From positions 1-24,489 of the forward strand of contig CAZYBC010000019.1 of the NCBI GenBank assembly GCA_964645645.1: DNA of 24,489 nt, in the 5' to 3' direction. The position numbers and the translations under genes were made by a program. The notes beneath the pieces are model-generated. The model saw nothing but the letters and a program-made list of their open reading frames with translations. It ran no database searches and had not been told where the DNA came from. The stretch comes from CAZYBC01 sp964645645 (lineage in GTDB: Bacteria; Patescibacteriota; Microgenomatia; UBA1400; PJMF01). Positions 1 to 6,859 of this stretch are shown one piece after another. How positions within the stretch are numbered: position 1 is the stretch's first letter; every line of letters begins with the position of its first letter.

Positions 1-123
1 GCTCGCGCCGCTATTTATTTTACTAGCCGTTTACACAATTTATTTTACAGACTCAGTTCTAGGCTAATGAAGAATATGCTTTTCTTTTCAAGAAAGAAGA
101 TATTAGAGGAAGATAAAAATTAA
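1..123 (+). CDS. Possible C-terminal fragment of a truncated gene
   Basis: Frame 1 is open from the first base for 40 codons and stops at TAA 121-123. The encoded peptide is basic (RKK, SRL) and ends EEDKN. Frame 2 is also open, for 21 codons up to TAA 65-67, and encodes a hydrophobic peptide that could equally be the end of a membrane protein. An open frame of this length in AT-rich sequence weakly suggests the tail of a gene running in from the left, but which frame is real cannot be decided here. No family is recognised. Confidence 0.3.
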   Translation, partial: ARAAIYFTSRLHNLFYRLSSRLMKNMLFFSRKKILEEDKN

Positions 124-198
124 ATAAAGCAATTCCTAATCTTCTCAATTATTTGGTTTACTAATACTTTATTTTATAAAACTTAGAATTTATAAACA

Positions 199-2436
199 CT
201 ATATATAGTCATTATTGATTATTTTTTTCCTAAATTTTCCTTCATCCCAATCCCTTAAAGTAACAATTGGAGTAATGGTCTGGTTATCTTGAACAGCTGT
301 TTTTAAGGCTTCATTAACATCGAAAAATAATTTTTTATTACCTTGTTTATCTTTTAATAAAAATCGTACATTAAAGTTATCAGTATGAGGATGTCCATGT
401 TCAATACCATTAAATATGAGTGTCCATAAAATAAATTGATGTTGAGCTTGAATACTTTGAGTGACTTTTTCAGGTAATTTTTCTAAATCTAAACTAGATA
501 GCCTTGGTCCAGTAAAGACTTCTCTAAAGCCATCAGCATAAAATTTATTACGAGCATTTGCAGTTAATTCTGGATAAAAAGCTCTACTTACACCAGTTGG
601 CATTAACTCAATTGCTTTTTTATAAACAGCCAAACTTTCTGGTTCAATATTAGCAGTTAAGAAAATAATTCTGGTGGCTTCTAAATCATTAGGATCAAAT
701 TTAATCCACGCAGCTGAGGCTGTTCCTATTTTATTCACTTGATATTTAGACCAGCCAAATATGTTTTCTTTTGATTGCCAATCAAGAGGAAAACCAACAA
801 TTAATTGTTGCAGGCTTGGACCAACTTCTTCATCTGGCAACTCATTAACTGAGATAGTCATTTCTTGCCTTGATTTTTCAAGTTCTGGTAGCTGAGGTTG
901 AATTTTTTGTTTGATTTTTTCTCCCAATTCAGCTTTAAATAAATCATTTATCAAATTTCTAGCCCTAGGTTTTTCTATTGATGCTAAAGATACTGAGCTT
1001 AATATTTTATCTTCTACTATTTCTCCATAACCCAAAAAGATTAAAGAATTTAGAAATTCTTCAGATCCTATTGATAGCATATTTATATCAATAGAGTCCG
1101 GTAGTTTATCAATTAGGGTTTTTTCATAACCTAAATCAGTTAAAATATTTAAAGTATCGTACTTTTTATTTTCGTCTGAAGAAGCTAAATCTATCGGTGA
1201 GGTTAAATTATCTGCAATACCTGATAAACCATGTTCTACCAGATAGGCTAGCAAAGAATCAGCTGTTGTATTTAGAGCTTCAATCTTAATAGGCAGTTTA
1301 ATTTTTTGTCCAATTAAACTAACAAAGCGTTTATCCATTTTAGCAAGGCTTAGTAAAAAATAGGACATATCCTCAGCAAGAGCATTAATATCAATTGAAG
1401 GACTCAATTTGTTAAAAAGTTCTTCTCCAAAACCATTATTAACTAAGTGGCTTAAAATATAGCCAGTAGCTTGACTGCACTTATGTGGCGTAATAGTTTT
1501 AGGCAATTTCATGAAAATTTCTAAACTATTTAATGGATTGTTAGCTATGGAGATTAAAAAATTGCCAGCCCCCCATGGTAAATTTTCTACATCAATTAAG
1601 GTTGGCAATTTTTTAAGCACCTCAAGAGCAAATCCCTCTGTGCAGAGAGCATTCAATAAAAGATTGCCTCCTTTAGAAATGGTTGCTAAATTAATTTTGG
1701 AAGGTAGTTTATCCACTAAATTTTGACCAAATCCTTTAGAAACTAAGAATGCTAAAAATCCCCCCAATTCTTCAGAAAGTTCATCTAAATTAACTGTAAT
1801 AACAAGTTTAGCGAAAAATTCTTTCTTAGATTCTTCATATTGAGTGATTTCTTTAAAAATGAATCTTAAAAATAAGAAAATTCCACCAGGGTCAGTAATT
1901 AAATTTAAATTTATTGAGCTTGGTAATCTGTCTATTAATTGTCTTTTAAATCCATTCTGTGCCAAAATAAGTAGCAATCTACCTACTTTTAGATTTTCTA
2001 AATTAAGAGGATCTGGTAAGCTCTCTAAAACATTTTGTCCAAAACCTCTTTCTACCAATTGAGTTAAAAGAAAATTTGATGCAACAGAGTTATTTTCCCA
2101 GCTAATACTAAAAGACAGCTTTTTTACAAGATCAGCAACTTGAGCAGATTCACAGAGATATGCTAAAAAATTACAAGCATTAGCTGAGAGTTCATTTAAA
2201 TTAATTTGTTCTGGTAAGTTAGCAATAATGTCTTGAATATTTTGAGCAGTTAAACCTTTGCGAGTGGCCTCTACAATTTTTTGAGAAATATTGTGAAGAT
2301 CAATTGGACCTTCAATGTCTAAATAAGTTTTTGAAGTAGATAAACTGGCATCTTTTTTTAAAAAAGCTGGAAGAGTTTGAATCTCTGGAAAAGTTTCAGT
2401 TACAACTAAAGGAACAAAATGACTAGCTTCAGCCAT
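199..2436 (-). CDS. Large repeat protein with atypical kinase-like C-terminal domain
   Basis: The product is 745 residues with no signal peptide or membrane segment, so it is probably cytoplasmic. Residues 61-502 hold about 13 degenerate copies of a ~33-residue unit, roughly G-[FY]-G-x2-L-x2-K-L-P-x2-I-[DN]-L-x2-L-S ending in F-L-x2-L. Residues ~550-745 look like a divergent protein-kinase/aminoglycoside-phosphotransferase fold: AAWIKF (575-580) could be the beta3 lysine strand, HGHPHTDN (680-687) matches the HGDxHxxN catalytic loop, and DWD (729-731) sits where the metal-binding DFG/DWE would be. The usual catalytic Asp of HGD is His682, so activity is uncertain. The gene stands alone and diverges from the KilA-N gene. 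The start is the ATG at 2436; no clear Shine-Dalgarno or close -10 is visible. The repeat observation is direct; the kinase-like assignment is inference from motif spacing. Confidence 0.85.
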   Translation of the reverse strand: MAEASHFVPLVVTETFPEIQTLPAFLKKDASLSTSKTYLDIEGPIDLHNISQKIVEATRKGLTAQNIQDIIANLPEQINLNELSANACNFLAYLCESAQVADLVKKLSFSISWENNSVASNFLLTQLVERGFGQNVLESLPDPLNLENLKVGRLLLILAQNGFKRQLIDRLPSSINLNLITDPGGIFLFLRFIFKEITQYEESKKEFFAKLVITVNLDELSEELGGFLAFLVSKGFGQNLVDKLPSKINLATISKGGNLLLNALCTEGFALEVLKKLPTLIDVENLPWGAGNFLISIANNPLNSLEIFMKLPKTITPHKCSQATGYILSHLVNNGFGEELFNKLSPSIDINALAEDMSYFLLSLAKMDKRFVSLIGQKIKLPIKIEALNTTADSLLAYLVEHGLSGIADNLTSPIDLASSDENKKYDTLNILTDLGYEKTLIDKLPDSIDINMLSIGSEEFLNSLIFLGYGEIVEDKILSSVSLASIEKPRARNLINDLFKAELGEKIKQKIQPQLPELEKSRQEMTISVNELPDEEVGPSLQQLIVGFPLDWQSKENIFGWSKYQVNKIGTASAAWIKFDPNDLEATRIIFLTANIEPESLAVYKKAIELMPTGVSRAFYPELTANARNKFYADGFREVFTGPRLSSLDLEKLPEKVTQSIQAQHQFILWTLIFNGIEHGHPHTDNFNVRFLLKDKQGNKKLFFDVNEALKTAVQDNQTITPIVTLRDWDEGKFRKKIINNDYI
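931..2256 (-). repeat. Coding repeat region, ~13 units of ~33 codons
   Basis: This stretch encodes residues 61-502 of the large repeat protein. Each unit starts with G-F/G-Y followed by a short helix-like segment, a KLP turn, an I-[DN]-[LI] strand and a leucine-rich F-L-x2-L segment. Units range from 31 to 38 codons and have diverged strongly at DNA level, which argues for old duplication kept by selection rather than recent slippage. The pattern resembles solenoid repeats (LRR, HEAT or ankyrin-like) but fits none of those consensus sequences that I know. Confidence 0.7.
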
Positions 2437-2608
2437 AGAAAATAGAAAAATTTATTACTCTTTTCATCCTAATAGATTTTAATTGAAGAAACAATCATGA
2501 AGATTAGAGTATGTAGATTTTTAAATTTCACTAAGCATTTTGCTGATTATAGCTAAGCCATTTAAATTGATATAAAATGAGCCAGATTAAATATTAAGAA
2601 AAAATAAT

Positions 2609-3439
2609 ATGGCAAAAAAGCAACAGAAATTTAAAGTTAAAGGTATCGAAATCGTTACCTTTAAAAAGAATGAAAAAGACTACATTTCTCTAACAGATAT
2701 TGCTCGCTATAAGGACAAAGATCGAAGCGATTACATTCTGCAAAACTGGATGAGAACCAGAAGCGCAATTGAATATCTCGGTTTATGGGAGAAATTATAT
2801 AACCCTAATTTTAATTCCATCGAATTCGATGGATTTAGAAAACAGTCTGGCTTGAACAGTTTTGTGCTTACGCCCAAGAAATGGATTACTCAAACTAATT
2901 CCATAGGAATTGTCTCAAAGGCTGGCAGATATGGAGGCACTTATGCTCACCTAGATATTGCTTATGAGTTTGCTTCGTGGATTAGTGCTGAATTTAAACT
3001 GTTTCTTATCAAAGAGTTTCAGAGATTAAAGCAAGAAGAGAATCTGCGTCTAGAGCAAGGTTGGGATATCAAGCGTATGCTGGCTAAGATTAACTACAAA
3101 ATTCACACTGATTCGGTTAAAGCTCATTTGATTCCTGCTAATATCTCCAAAAACAGAATTAACATAGTTTATGCCAATGAGGCTGATGTCCTAAATGTAG
3201 CTTTGTTTGGCAAGACCGCTAAAGATTGGCGTGATGAGAATAGTGGCAAGGATGGCAATATCCGTGATTATGCCGATGTTACCCAACTTGTAGTATTGTC
3301 AAATTTAGAAGGTATCAATGCCGAACTAATCCGTCAAGGGCTATCCCAATCAGAGCGACTATTGCAACTTAATCAAATTGCCATATACCAGATGCAATCC
3401 TTACTGGGAAGTAGCAGTGTAAAGAAGTTAAAAAATTAG
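2609..3439 (+). CDS. KilA-N domain protein
   Basis: The 276-residue protein has an N-terminal KilA-N DNA-binding domain (about residues 10-145). Diagnostic pieces are YISLTDIA near residue 25 and GTYAHLDIAYEFASWIS followed by an F-x-L-F-L-I-K-E-F-Q-R-L helix. The C-terminal half (NRINIVYANEADVLN, then a segment with RDYADVTQLVVL and LNAELIRQG-like sequence) is the region commonly attached to bacterial KilA-N proteins. KilA-N domains occur in phage and DNA-virus proteins and in many accessory loci. Its function in bacterial chromosomes is not established; a DNA-binding, phage- or mobile-element-derived role is inferred. The leader is AT-rich (AAGAAAAAATAAT before ATG) and lacks a convincing Shine-Dalgarno; TATAAA at 2571-2576 may be its -10. 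Confidence 0.85.
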   Translation: MAKKQQKFKVKGIEIVTFKKNEKDYISLTDIARYKDKDRSDYILQNWMRTRSAIEYLGLWEKLYNPNFNSIEFDGFRKQSGLNSFVLTPKKWITQTNSIGIVSKAGRYGGTYAHLDIAYEFASWISAEFKLFLIKEFQRLKQEENLRLEQGWDIKRMLAKINYKIHTDSVKAHLIPANISKNRINIVYANEADVLNVALFGKTAKDWRDENSGKDGNIRDYADVTQLVVLSNLEGINAELIRQGLSQSERLLQLNQIAIYQMQSLLGSSSVKKLKN

Positions 3440-3454
3440 AGAATTAATCGACGT

Positions 3455-3904
3455 ATGAATGCATTTATTCCTTTTTATATACATTTTCCAGAAATAGCTG
3501 ACGAAGAAACTAAAGTAGTTCAAATTTTGCAGTCAGGGACAAATATTCCTCCAATTGGAGTATATGCTATTATTGAAAGTTTTTGTGATGACAAGAAATG
3601 TGATTGTCGTAAGGTAATGTTTAATATAATCGCTATTAATCAACCAGAAAAAATTTTGGCAACAATTGGTTTTGGTTGGGAGTCAATTAGTTTTTATACT
3701 GCTTGGGTTGGGGGGGATCGAGAATTGGCTAAGCAGATGGTTGGCACTTATTTAGAACCACTATGTATTCAATCAAAGTATTCAGAATATTTTTGTAACC
3801 TTATTGCGAACATGGTTAAAGATGAATCATTTAAATCTAGAATAATTCGCCATTACCAACTTTTTCGGGGCATAAAACCGTCAAAACAAAACCAATATGA
3901 ATAA
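3455..3904 (+). CDS. Conserved hypothetical protein with CxxxxCDC motif
   Basis: The 149-residue soluble protein carries Cys44, Cys49 and Cys51 in the segment ESFCDDKKCDCRKVMF, a likely metal site, and a C-terminal RHYQLFRG segment (about 132-139). I associate this combination of a cysteine cluster and an HYxLFR end with uncharacterised bacterial proteins that often occur near SEC-C-type sequences, but I cannot name a family with certainty. It starts 15 bases after the KilA-N stop and may be co-transcribed with it. A perfect hairpin overlaps its last codon and probably ends its transcript. Confidence 0.75.
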   Translation: MNAFIPFYIHFPEIADEETKVVQILQSGTNIPPIGVYAIIESFCDDKKCDCRKVMFNIIAINQPEKILATIGFGWESISFYTAWVGGDRELAKQMVGTYLEPLCIQSKYSEYFCNLIANMVKDESFKSRIIRHYQLFRGIKPSKQNQYE

Positions 3905-3930
3905 AGTTTCCTTGACAGAAGGAAACTTTT
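3903..3930 (+). terminator. Perfect 11-bp hairpin, probable terminator
   Basis: AAAGTTTCCTT (3903-3913), loop GACAG (3914-3918), then AAGGAAACTTT (3919-3929) form a perfect stem whose right arm ends in a short T run (3927-3930). It begins at the stop codon of the cysteine-motif gene and ends 17 bases before the ATPase start. The T tract is short, so termination may be partial. The same bases contain a -35 element (see the promoter entry). Confidence 0.55.
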
Positions 3931-3940
3931 GGTGCATACT
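3912..3940 (+). promoter_or_regulatory. Promoter for DUF4143 ATPase, leaderless
   Basis: A perfect TTGACA (3912-3917) is followed after 17 bases by CATACT (3935-3940). The ATG at 3947 lies six bases after the -10, where transcription would be expected to start, so the mRNA should be leaderless. The -35 straddles the loop of the 3903-3929 hairpin. Confidence 0.65.
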
Positions 3941-3946
3941 TTCCTT

Positions 3947-5242
3947 ATGATAAGTAAAGATCTACTCAAAACCATCATTATTGACAGCCAACAAAGGGTT
4001 ATTCCAGAGGTGTGGGAGAGAACCCTTAAAATACCTACAGATAGTGGCAAAATTATAACTTTAAGTGGAGTCAGACGAAGCGGTAAAACTTATCATTTGT
4101 TTAACATGATGAATCAGTTGAAAGCTATTGGTGTGCCAAATGAGCGGCTTTTGTACTTTAATTTTGAGGATGAGCGACTACATCTCTCAAGTAAAGAACT
4201 AGATTTAATTCTCCAAGCATATCAAGAGCTATTTCCAAATCAAAAACTGTCTGATTGCTATTTTTTCTTTGATGAAATTCAAGAAGTTGAAGGTTGGGAA
4301 AAATTTATTAGCCGGATTTATGCTTCAATTAGTCAGCATGTATTTATTACTGGCTCTAACGCTAAATTATTATCAAAAGAAATTGCTACTGCATTACGGG
4401 GTAGAACTATAACTTTTGAAGTCTATCCACTTTCGTTTGTTGAATATATTTGGGTTTTATCACCGGGGTTAAATTCACATAGTAGTACCAACAAGGCGAC
4501 TCTTATTAATCTTTTTGATCGTTTTATGCATCGGGGTGGGTTTCCCGAGTTAGTTTTCCAAGAAGATGAATTAAAAGACAAGGTGTTACAGGAATATTTT
4601 AATGTGATGGTACTGCGTGATTTAATTGAGCGTTATCAAATTTCTAATAGTTCTACACTTAAGTATTTTTGCAAACGAGTAGTTGGAGCTAGCGGAGGAG
4701 AATTTAGTGTTAATAAAATTTACAATGAGCTTAAGTCGCAAGGTTACCAAGTGGGTAAAGATACCCTTTATCTTTATCAAAATTATGTCGAGGCCATTTA
4801 TTTAAATCGGTTTATTAACAAATATTCTCACTCTGTGGTTAAGGCTGAGAGTTCGCAGAAAAAATGTTATGTCATTGATCAAGGAATGGGGGCAGCTTTG
4901 GATTACAAACTAAGTCAGGATAGGGGTAGGCTTTTGGAAACTACAGTGGCCTTGGAATTTTTAAAACAAGGGAAGCAAATCGCTTATCAACAAAATGGTA
5001 GCGAATGCGATTTTGTGGTGATTGAGAAAGGGAAAGTGACGACAGCGATTCAAGTGGCTGCTGATTTGGTGGATGTCAAAACAAAAGAGCGAGAAATAAA
5101 AGGACTAGTGCAAGCCTGTTTGAAATTCAGTTTATCGCAAGGAATTATTCTAACTTTCGATCATGCCGAACAATTGGAACAAGAGGGCGTTCAAATAAAT
5201 ATAATCCCAGCTTGGCAGTTTTTTTTAAATCGTTTGAGTTAA
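3947..5242 (+). CDS. AAA ATPase with C-terminal DUF4143 domain
   Basis: The 431-residue protein is a P-loop ATPase of the archaeal-ATPase/DUF4143 type. Walker A is GVRRSGKT (41-48) and Walker B is CYFFFDE (104-110), followed by a sensor-like FITGSNAKLLS strand and the RGR...YPLSFVEY segment typical of this group. The C-terminal DUF4143 part has ECDFVV and AIQV, spaced like a PD-(D/E)XK nuclease core, though nuclease activity is not established for the family. Members are abundant in archaea and small-genome bacteria and their substrate is unknown; some are encoded as toxin-like or accessory genes. The ATG at 3947 was chosen over an in-frame TTG at 3929, which lies inside the terminator hairpin and upstream of the predicted transcription start. 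Confidence 0.9.
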   Translation: MISKDLLKTIIIDSQQRVIPEVWERTLKIPTDSGKIITLSGVRRSGKTYHLFNMMNQLKAIGVPNERLLYFNFEDERLHLSSKELDLILQAYQELFPNQKLSDCYFFFDEIQEVEGWEKFISRIYASISQHVFITGSNAKLLSKEIATALRGRTITFEVYPLSFVEYIWVLSPGLNSHSSTNKATLINLFDRFMHRGGFPELVFQEDELKDKVLQEYFNVMVLRDLIERYQISNSSTLKYFCKRVVGASGGEFSVNKIYNELKSQGYQVGKDTLYLYQNYVEAIYLNRFINKYSHSVVKAESSQKKCYVIDQGMGAALDYKLSQDRGRLLETTVALEFLKQGKQIAYQQNGSECDFVVIEKGKVTTAIQVAADLVDVKTKEREIKGLVQACLKFSLSQGIILTFDHAEQLEQEGVQINIIPAWQFFLNRLS

Positions 5243-5379
5243 ACTTTTAAGAAGTGGTGGATTTCCTTGAGTGTGTATTCAGAATATTACAGATAGTTTA
5301 TCTAACTGATTGTTTGAAAATCATCCCATTTCTCGAAAAGATCAACACAAATCACCACAAAGTTACAAAAAAAAACTAT

Positions 5380-5410
5380 TTGTCCAAAGCTTTCGTTCTT
5401 ATGAGATAAT
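5380..5410 (+). promoter_or_regulatory. Promoter for the Y1-transposase-like gene
   Basis: GATAAT (5405-5410) lies six bases before ATG 5417, predicting a leaderless message. TTGTCC (5380-5385) is a possible -35 at a long 19-base spacing. The -10 is convincing; the -35 is weak. Confidence 0.45.
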
Positions 5411-5416
5411 CCAGGT

Positions 5417-5854
5417 ATGAATGACATTTTGAATATACCTGATAATTGGAAAATTGCCGGCCACGACGAGATGGCTGGAATGCCAACTCATGATCAAGGA
5501 CTTATCATTACTGGCTTAGGTGGTAAAAAAAAGCAGTTTCGATATTTTGTCGTTATCCCCACTATTAATGGAACGAGCCTCAGACAAGTCCTTAAGAATG
5601 AGCTTATTAGGCAATTTACAACCTTATCTCCTCGCGAGAAAGCCCAGCTAGAAAAGATAGAGATTAAACAAGATCACATCAGACTATGGTTATTAATTCA
5701 TATGGACTATTCAGTTGAAGAAGTGGTGATGGCACTTATCTTCGGGGTAAACAATCAGGAGAGAAAGTTACTTGAGCATTATTTTGTGGTTAATACACAA
5801 ATTCCAAGTGAAGATGAAATTGAAAAGTACTTAGAAGAAACTAAAAAATCATAA
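5417..5854 (+). CDS. IS200/IS605 Y1-transposase-like protein, degenerate HUH
   Basis: The 145-residue protein has the length and motif order of a TnpA Y1 (HUH) transposase: a hydrophobic strand (RYFVVIP, 42-48), then DHIRLWLLI (86-94) where the family has DHxHLxxxxP, then SVEEVVMALI (99-108) like the segment before the lysine-glycine turn, then HYFVVNT (121-127) and Y138 in EKYLEE, where the family has its catalytic tyrosine (YIexQ). The second histidine of HUH is Arg89, so canonical single-strand cleavage is doubtful. It overlaps no insertion-sequence ends that I can see and is followed six bases later by the 287-residue gene. This could be an exapted nuclease fold or a decayed element. The homology claim is inference from motif order and needs structure comparison. 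Confidence 0.6.
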   Translation: MNDILNIPDNWKIAGHDEMAGMPTHDQGLIITGLGGKKKQFRYFVVIPTINGTSLRQVLKNELIRQFTTLSPREKAQLEKIEIKQDHIRLWLLIHMDYSVEEVVMALIFGVNNQERKLLEHYFVVNTQIPSEDEIEKYLEETKKS

Positions 5855-5860
5855 TAATCT

Positions 5861-6724
5861 ATGCTCAAAGTTAAACTTGGCAAAGCTTTTGCATTTCTGT
5901 CTCAGACCAACCTTGATCCCAACAAAGCACTCATAGAGTTTTTGGGTGATGTTGATCCAACACAACTCAACATTTCAGAAGAAATATTACAAGGTTTATC
6001 TGGTGAGTGGCTTTTATTTGACTATAAACTTAAAAATGGAAAAACACTCATTGAGCAGTATTATTTTAGCGATCCAGACAATTTGAACAAAACTGAATTG
6101 AGTGAACTAAAACAAATTATCGAATCTCAATCTTTACATTTACTTCAAACTTATGCCGGTAGTCAGTCCCCTTATGTTTTTTTGCAATCAGTTTTTACTG
6201 GTAAAAAATTCAAAATTTATGATCGAGCAATGTCTCAATCAATTGATAGTTTACAAGTTAGTTTTTTTGGCAGAATAGCAAAAGTTGGCAAAATTTATTA
6301 TTTAGTTGGAAGCAATCCAATTATTTTTCCTATTAGGTATACACAAAGATCAATTAAAATTTTCGCCAAAGAAAAAACACCAGATCCATCACTGAAAGAT
6401 ATTATAAGGTCTCTAGTTAAACCTAAGCGACAAAAGCAAAAAATAGTAAACATAAAACAAGAAAGAAAAAAACTTGAGAAACGCTTTCATCAATTGGTTA
6501 CTAAATTTCAGGCCAAGATCACCTTTGTAGAAGTTGTTGAGTTTATTTACAAAGAAAAATACGATCAAAATTTTGCAGATTTTATTACTGATCTGATGAA
6601 ACTTGGTATTCCTGAATTAATGTGTATCGAAAACATTGCTTTGTTTCAGGCAATGTGGAACTACTTTCCACATCTGCAATTGGGAGATAAGTGTCCGCAT
6701 GAACTGTACGAAAAAGAACTTTAG
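5861..6724 (+). CDS. Uncharacterised protein with WNYFPH C-terminal motif
   Basis: The 287-residue soluble protein is basic in its middle (KPKRQKQK near 187-194). Two stretches look conserved: an N-terminal FDYKLKNGKTLIEQYY (about 53-68) and the extreme C-terminus AMWNYFPHLQLGDKCPHEL. I recall similar FxDW-x-G-x-T-x-I-E and WNxFPHxxLxGxSPxE segments from uncharacterised bacterial proteins but cannot assign a function. It starts six bases after the preceding stop with no Shine-Dalgarno. CATAAT (5850-5855) five bases before its ATG may be an internal promoter. A terminator follows at 6780-6804. Confidence 0.75.
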   Translation: MLKVKLGKAFAFLSQTNLDPNKALIEFLGDVDPTQLNISEEILQGLSGEWLLFDYKLKNGKTLIEQYYFSDPDNLNKTELSELKQIIESQSLHLLQTYAGSQSPYVFLQSVFTGKKFKIYDRAMSQSIDSLQVSFFGRIAKVGKIYYLVGSNPIIFPIRYTQRSIKIFAKEKTPDPSLKDIIRSLVKPKRQKQKIVNIKQERKKLEKRFHQLVTKFQAKITFVEVVEFIYKEKYDQNFADFITDLMKLGIPELMCIENIALFQAMWNYFPHLQLGDKCPHELYEKEL

Positions 6725-6745
6725 TTTGTAAAATAAACCATTTTT

Positions 6746-6766
6746 GTTTTCATTTCTACTGAAAAC
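6746..6766. repeat. Hairpin, first of a tandem pair
   Basis: GTTTTCA (6746-6752) and TGAAAAC (6760-6766) form a 7-bp stem with a 7-base loop. The next hairpin at 6780 reuses the same GTTTTCATT left arm, so the two are partial copies of each other. There is no T tract after this first one. Confidence 0.5.
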
Positions 6767-6779
6767 TATCTCCATATTG

Positions 6780-6804
6780 TTTTCATTGACAGTGAAAATT
6801 TTTT
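6780..6804 (+). terminator. Rho-independent terminator after the 287-residue gene
   Basis: TTTTCAT (6780-6786), loop TGACA, GTGAAAA (6792-6798) form a stem with one G-U pair, followed by six T (6799-6804). It lies 55 bases after the stop at 6724 and before the promoter of the next gene. Confidence 0.6.
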
Positions 6805-6824
6805 ATTTAGCTAAGAAATCACAA

Positions 6825-6853
6825 TTGTTGAGCTGAATTATTCACTATACAAT
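6825..6853 (+). promoter_or_regulatory. Promoter for SleB-like hydrolase, leaderless
   Basis: TTGTTG (6825-6830), 17 bases, TACAAT (6848-6853), then six bases to ATG 6860. The -35 matches only its first half; the -10 and the six-base gap match the pattern of other starts in the window. Confidence 0.5.
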
Positions 6854-6859
6854 AAAGTT

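Noticed and set aside
1511..2062. Two plus-strand open frames inside the large repeat protein gene
   Set aside because: They mirror the repeat units of the minus-strand gene and show no protein-like motif of their own.
931..2256. Tandem DNA repeat or CRISPR-like array
   Set aside because: The periodicity is at protein level with diverged codons and no constant spacers.
3929..3946. In-frame TTG start extending the DUF4143 ATPase by six residues
   Set aside because: It lies within the hairpin and -10 region, upstream of the predicted transcription start; ATG 3947 fits better.
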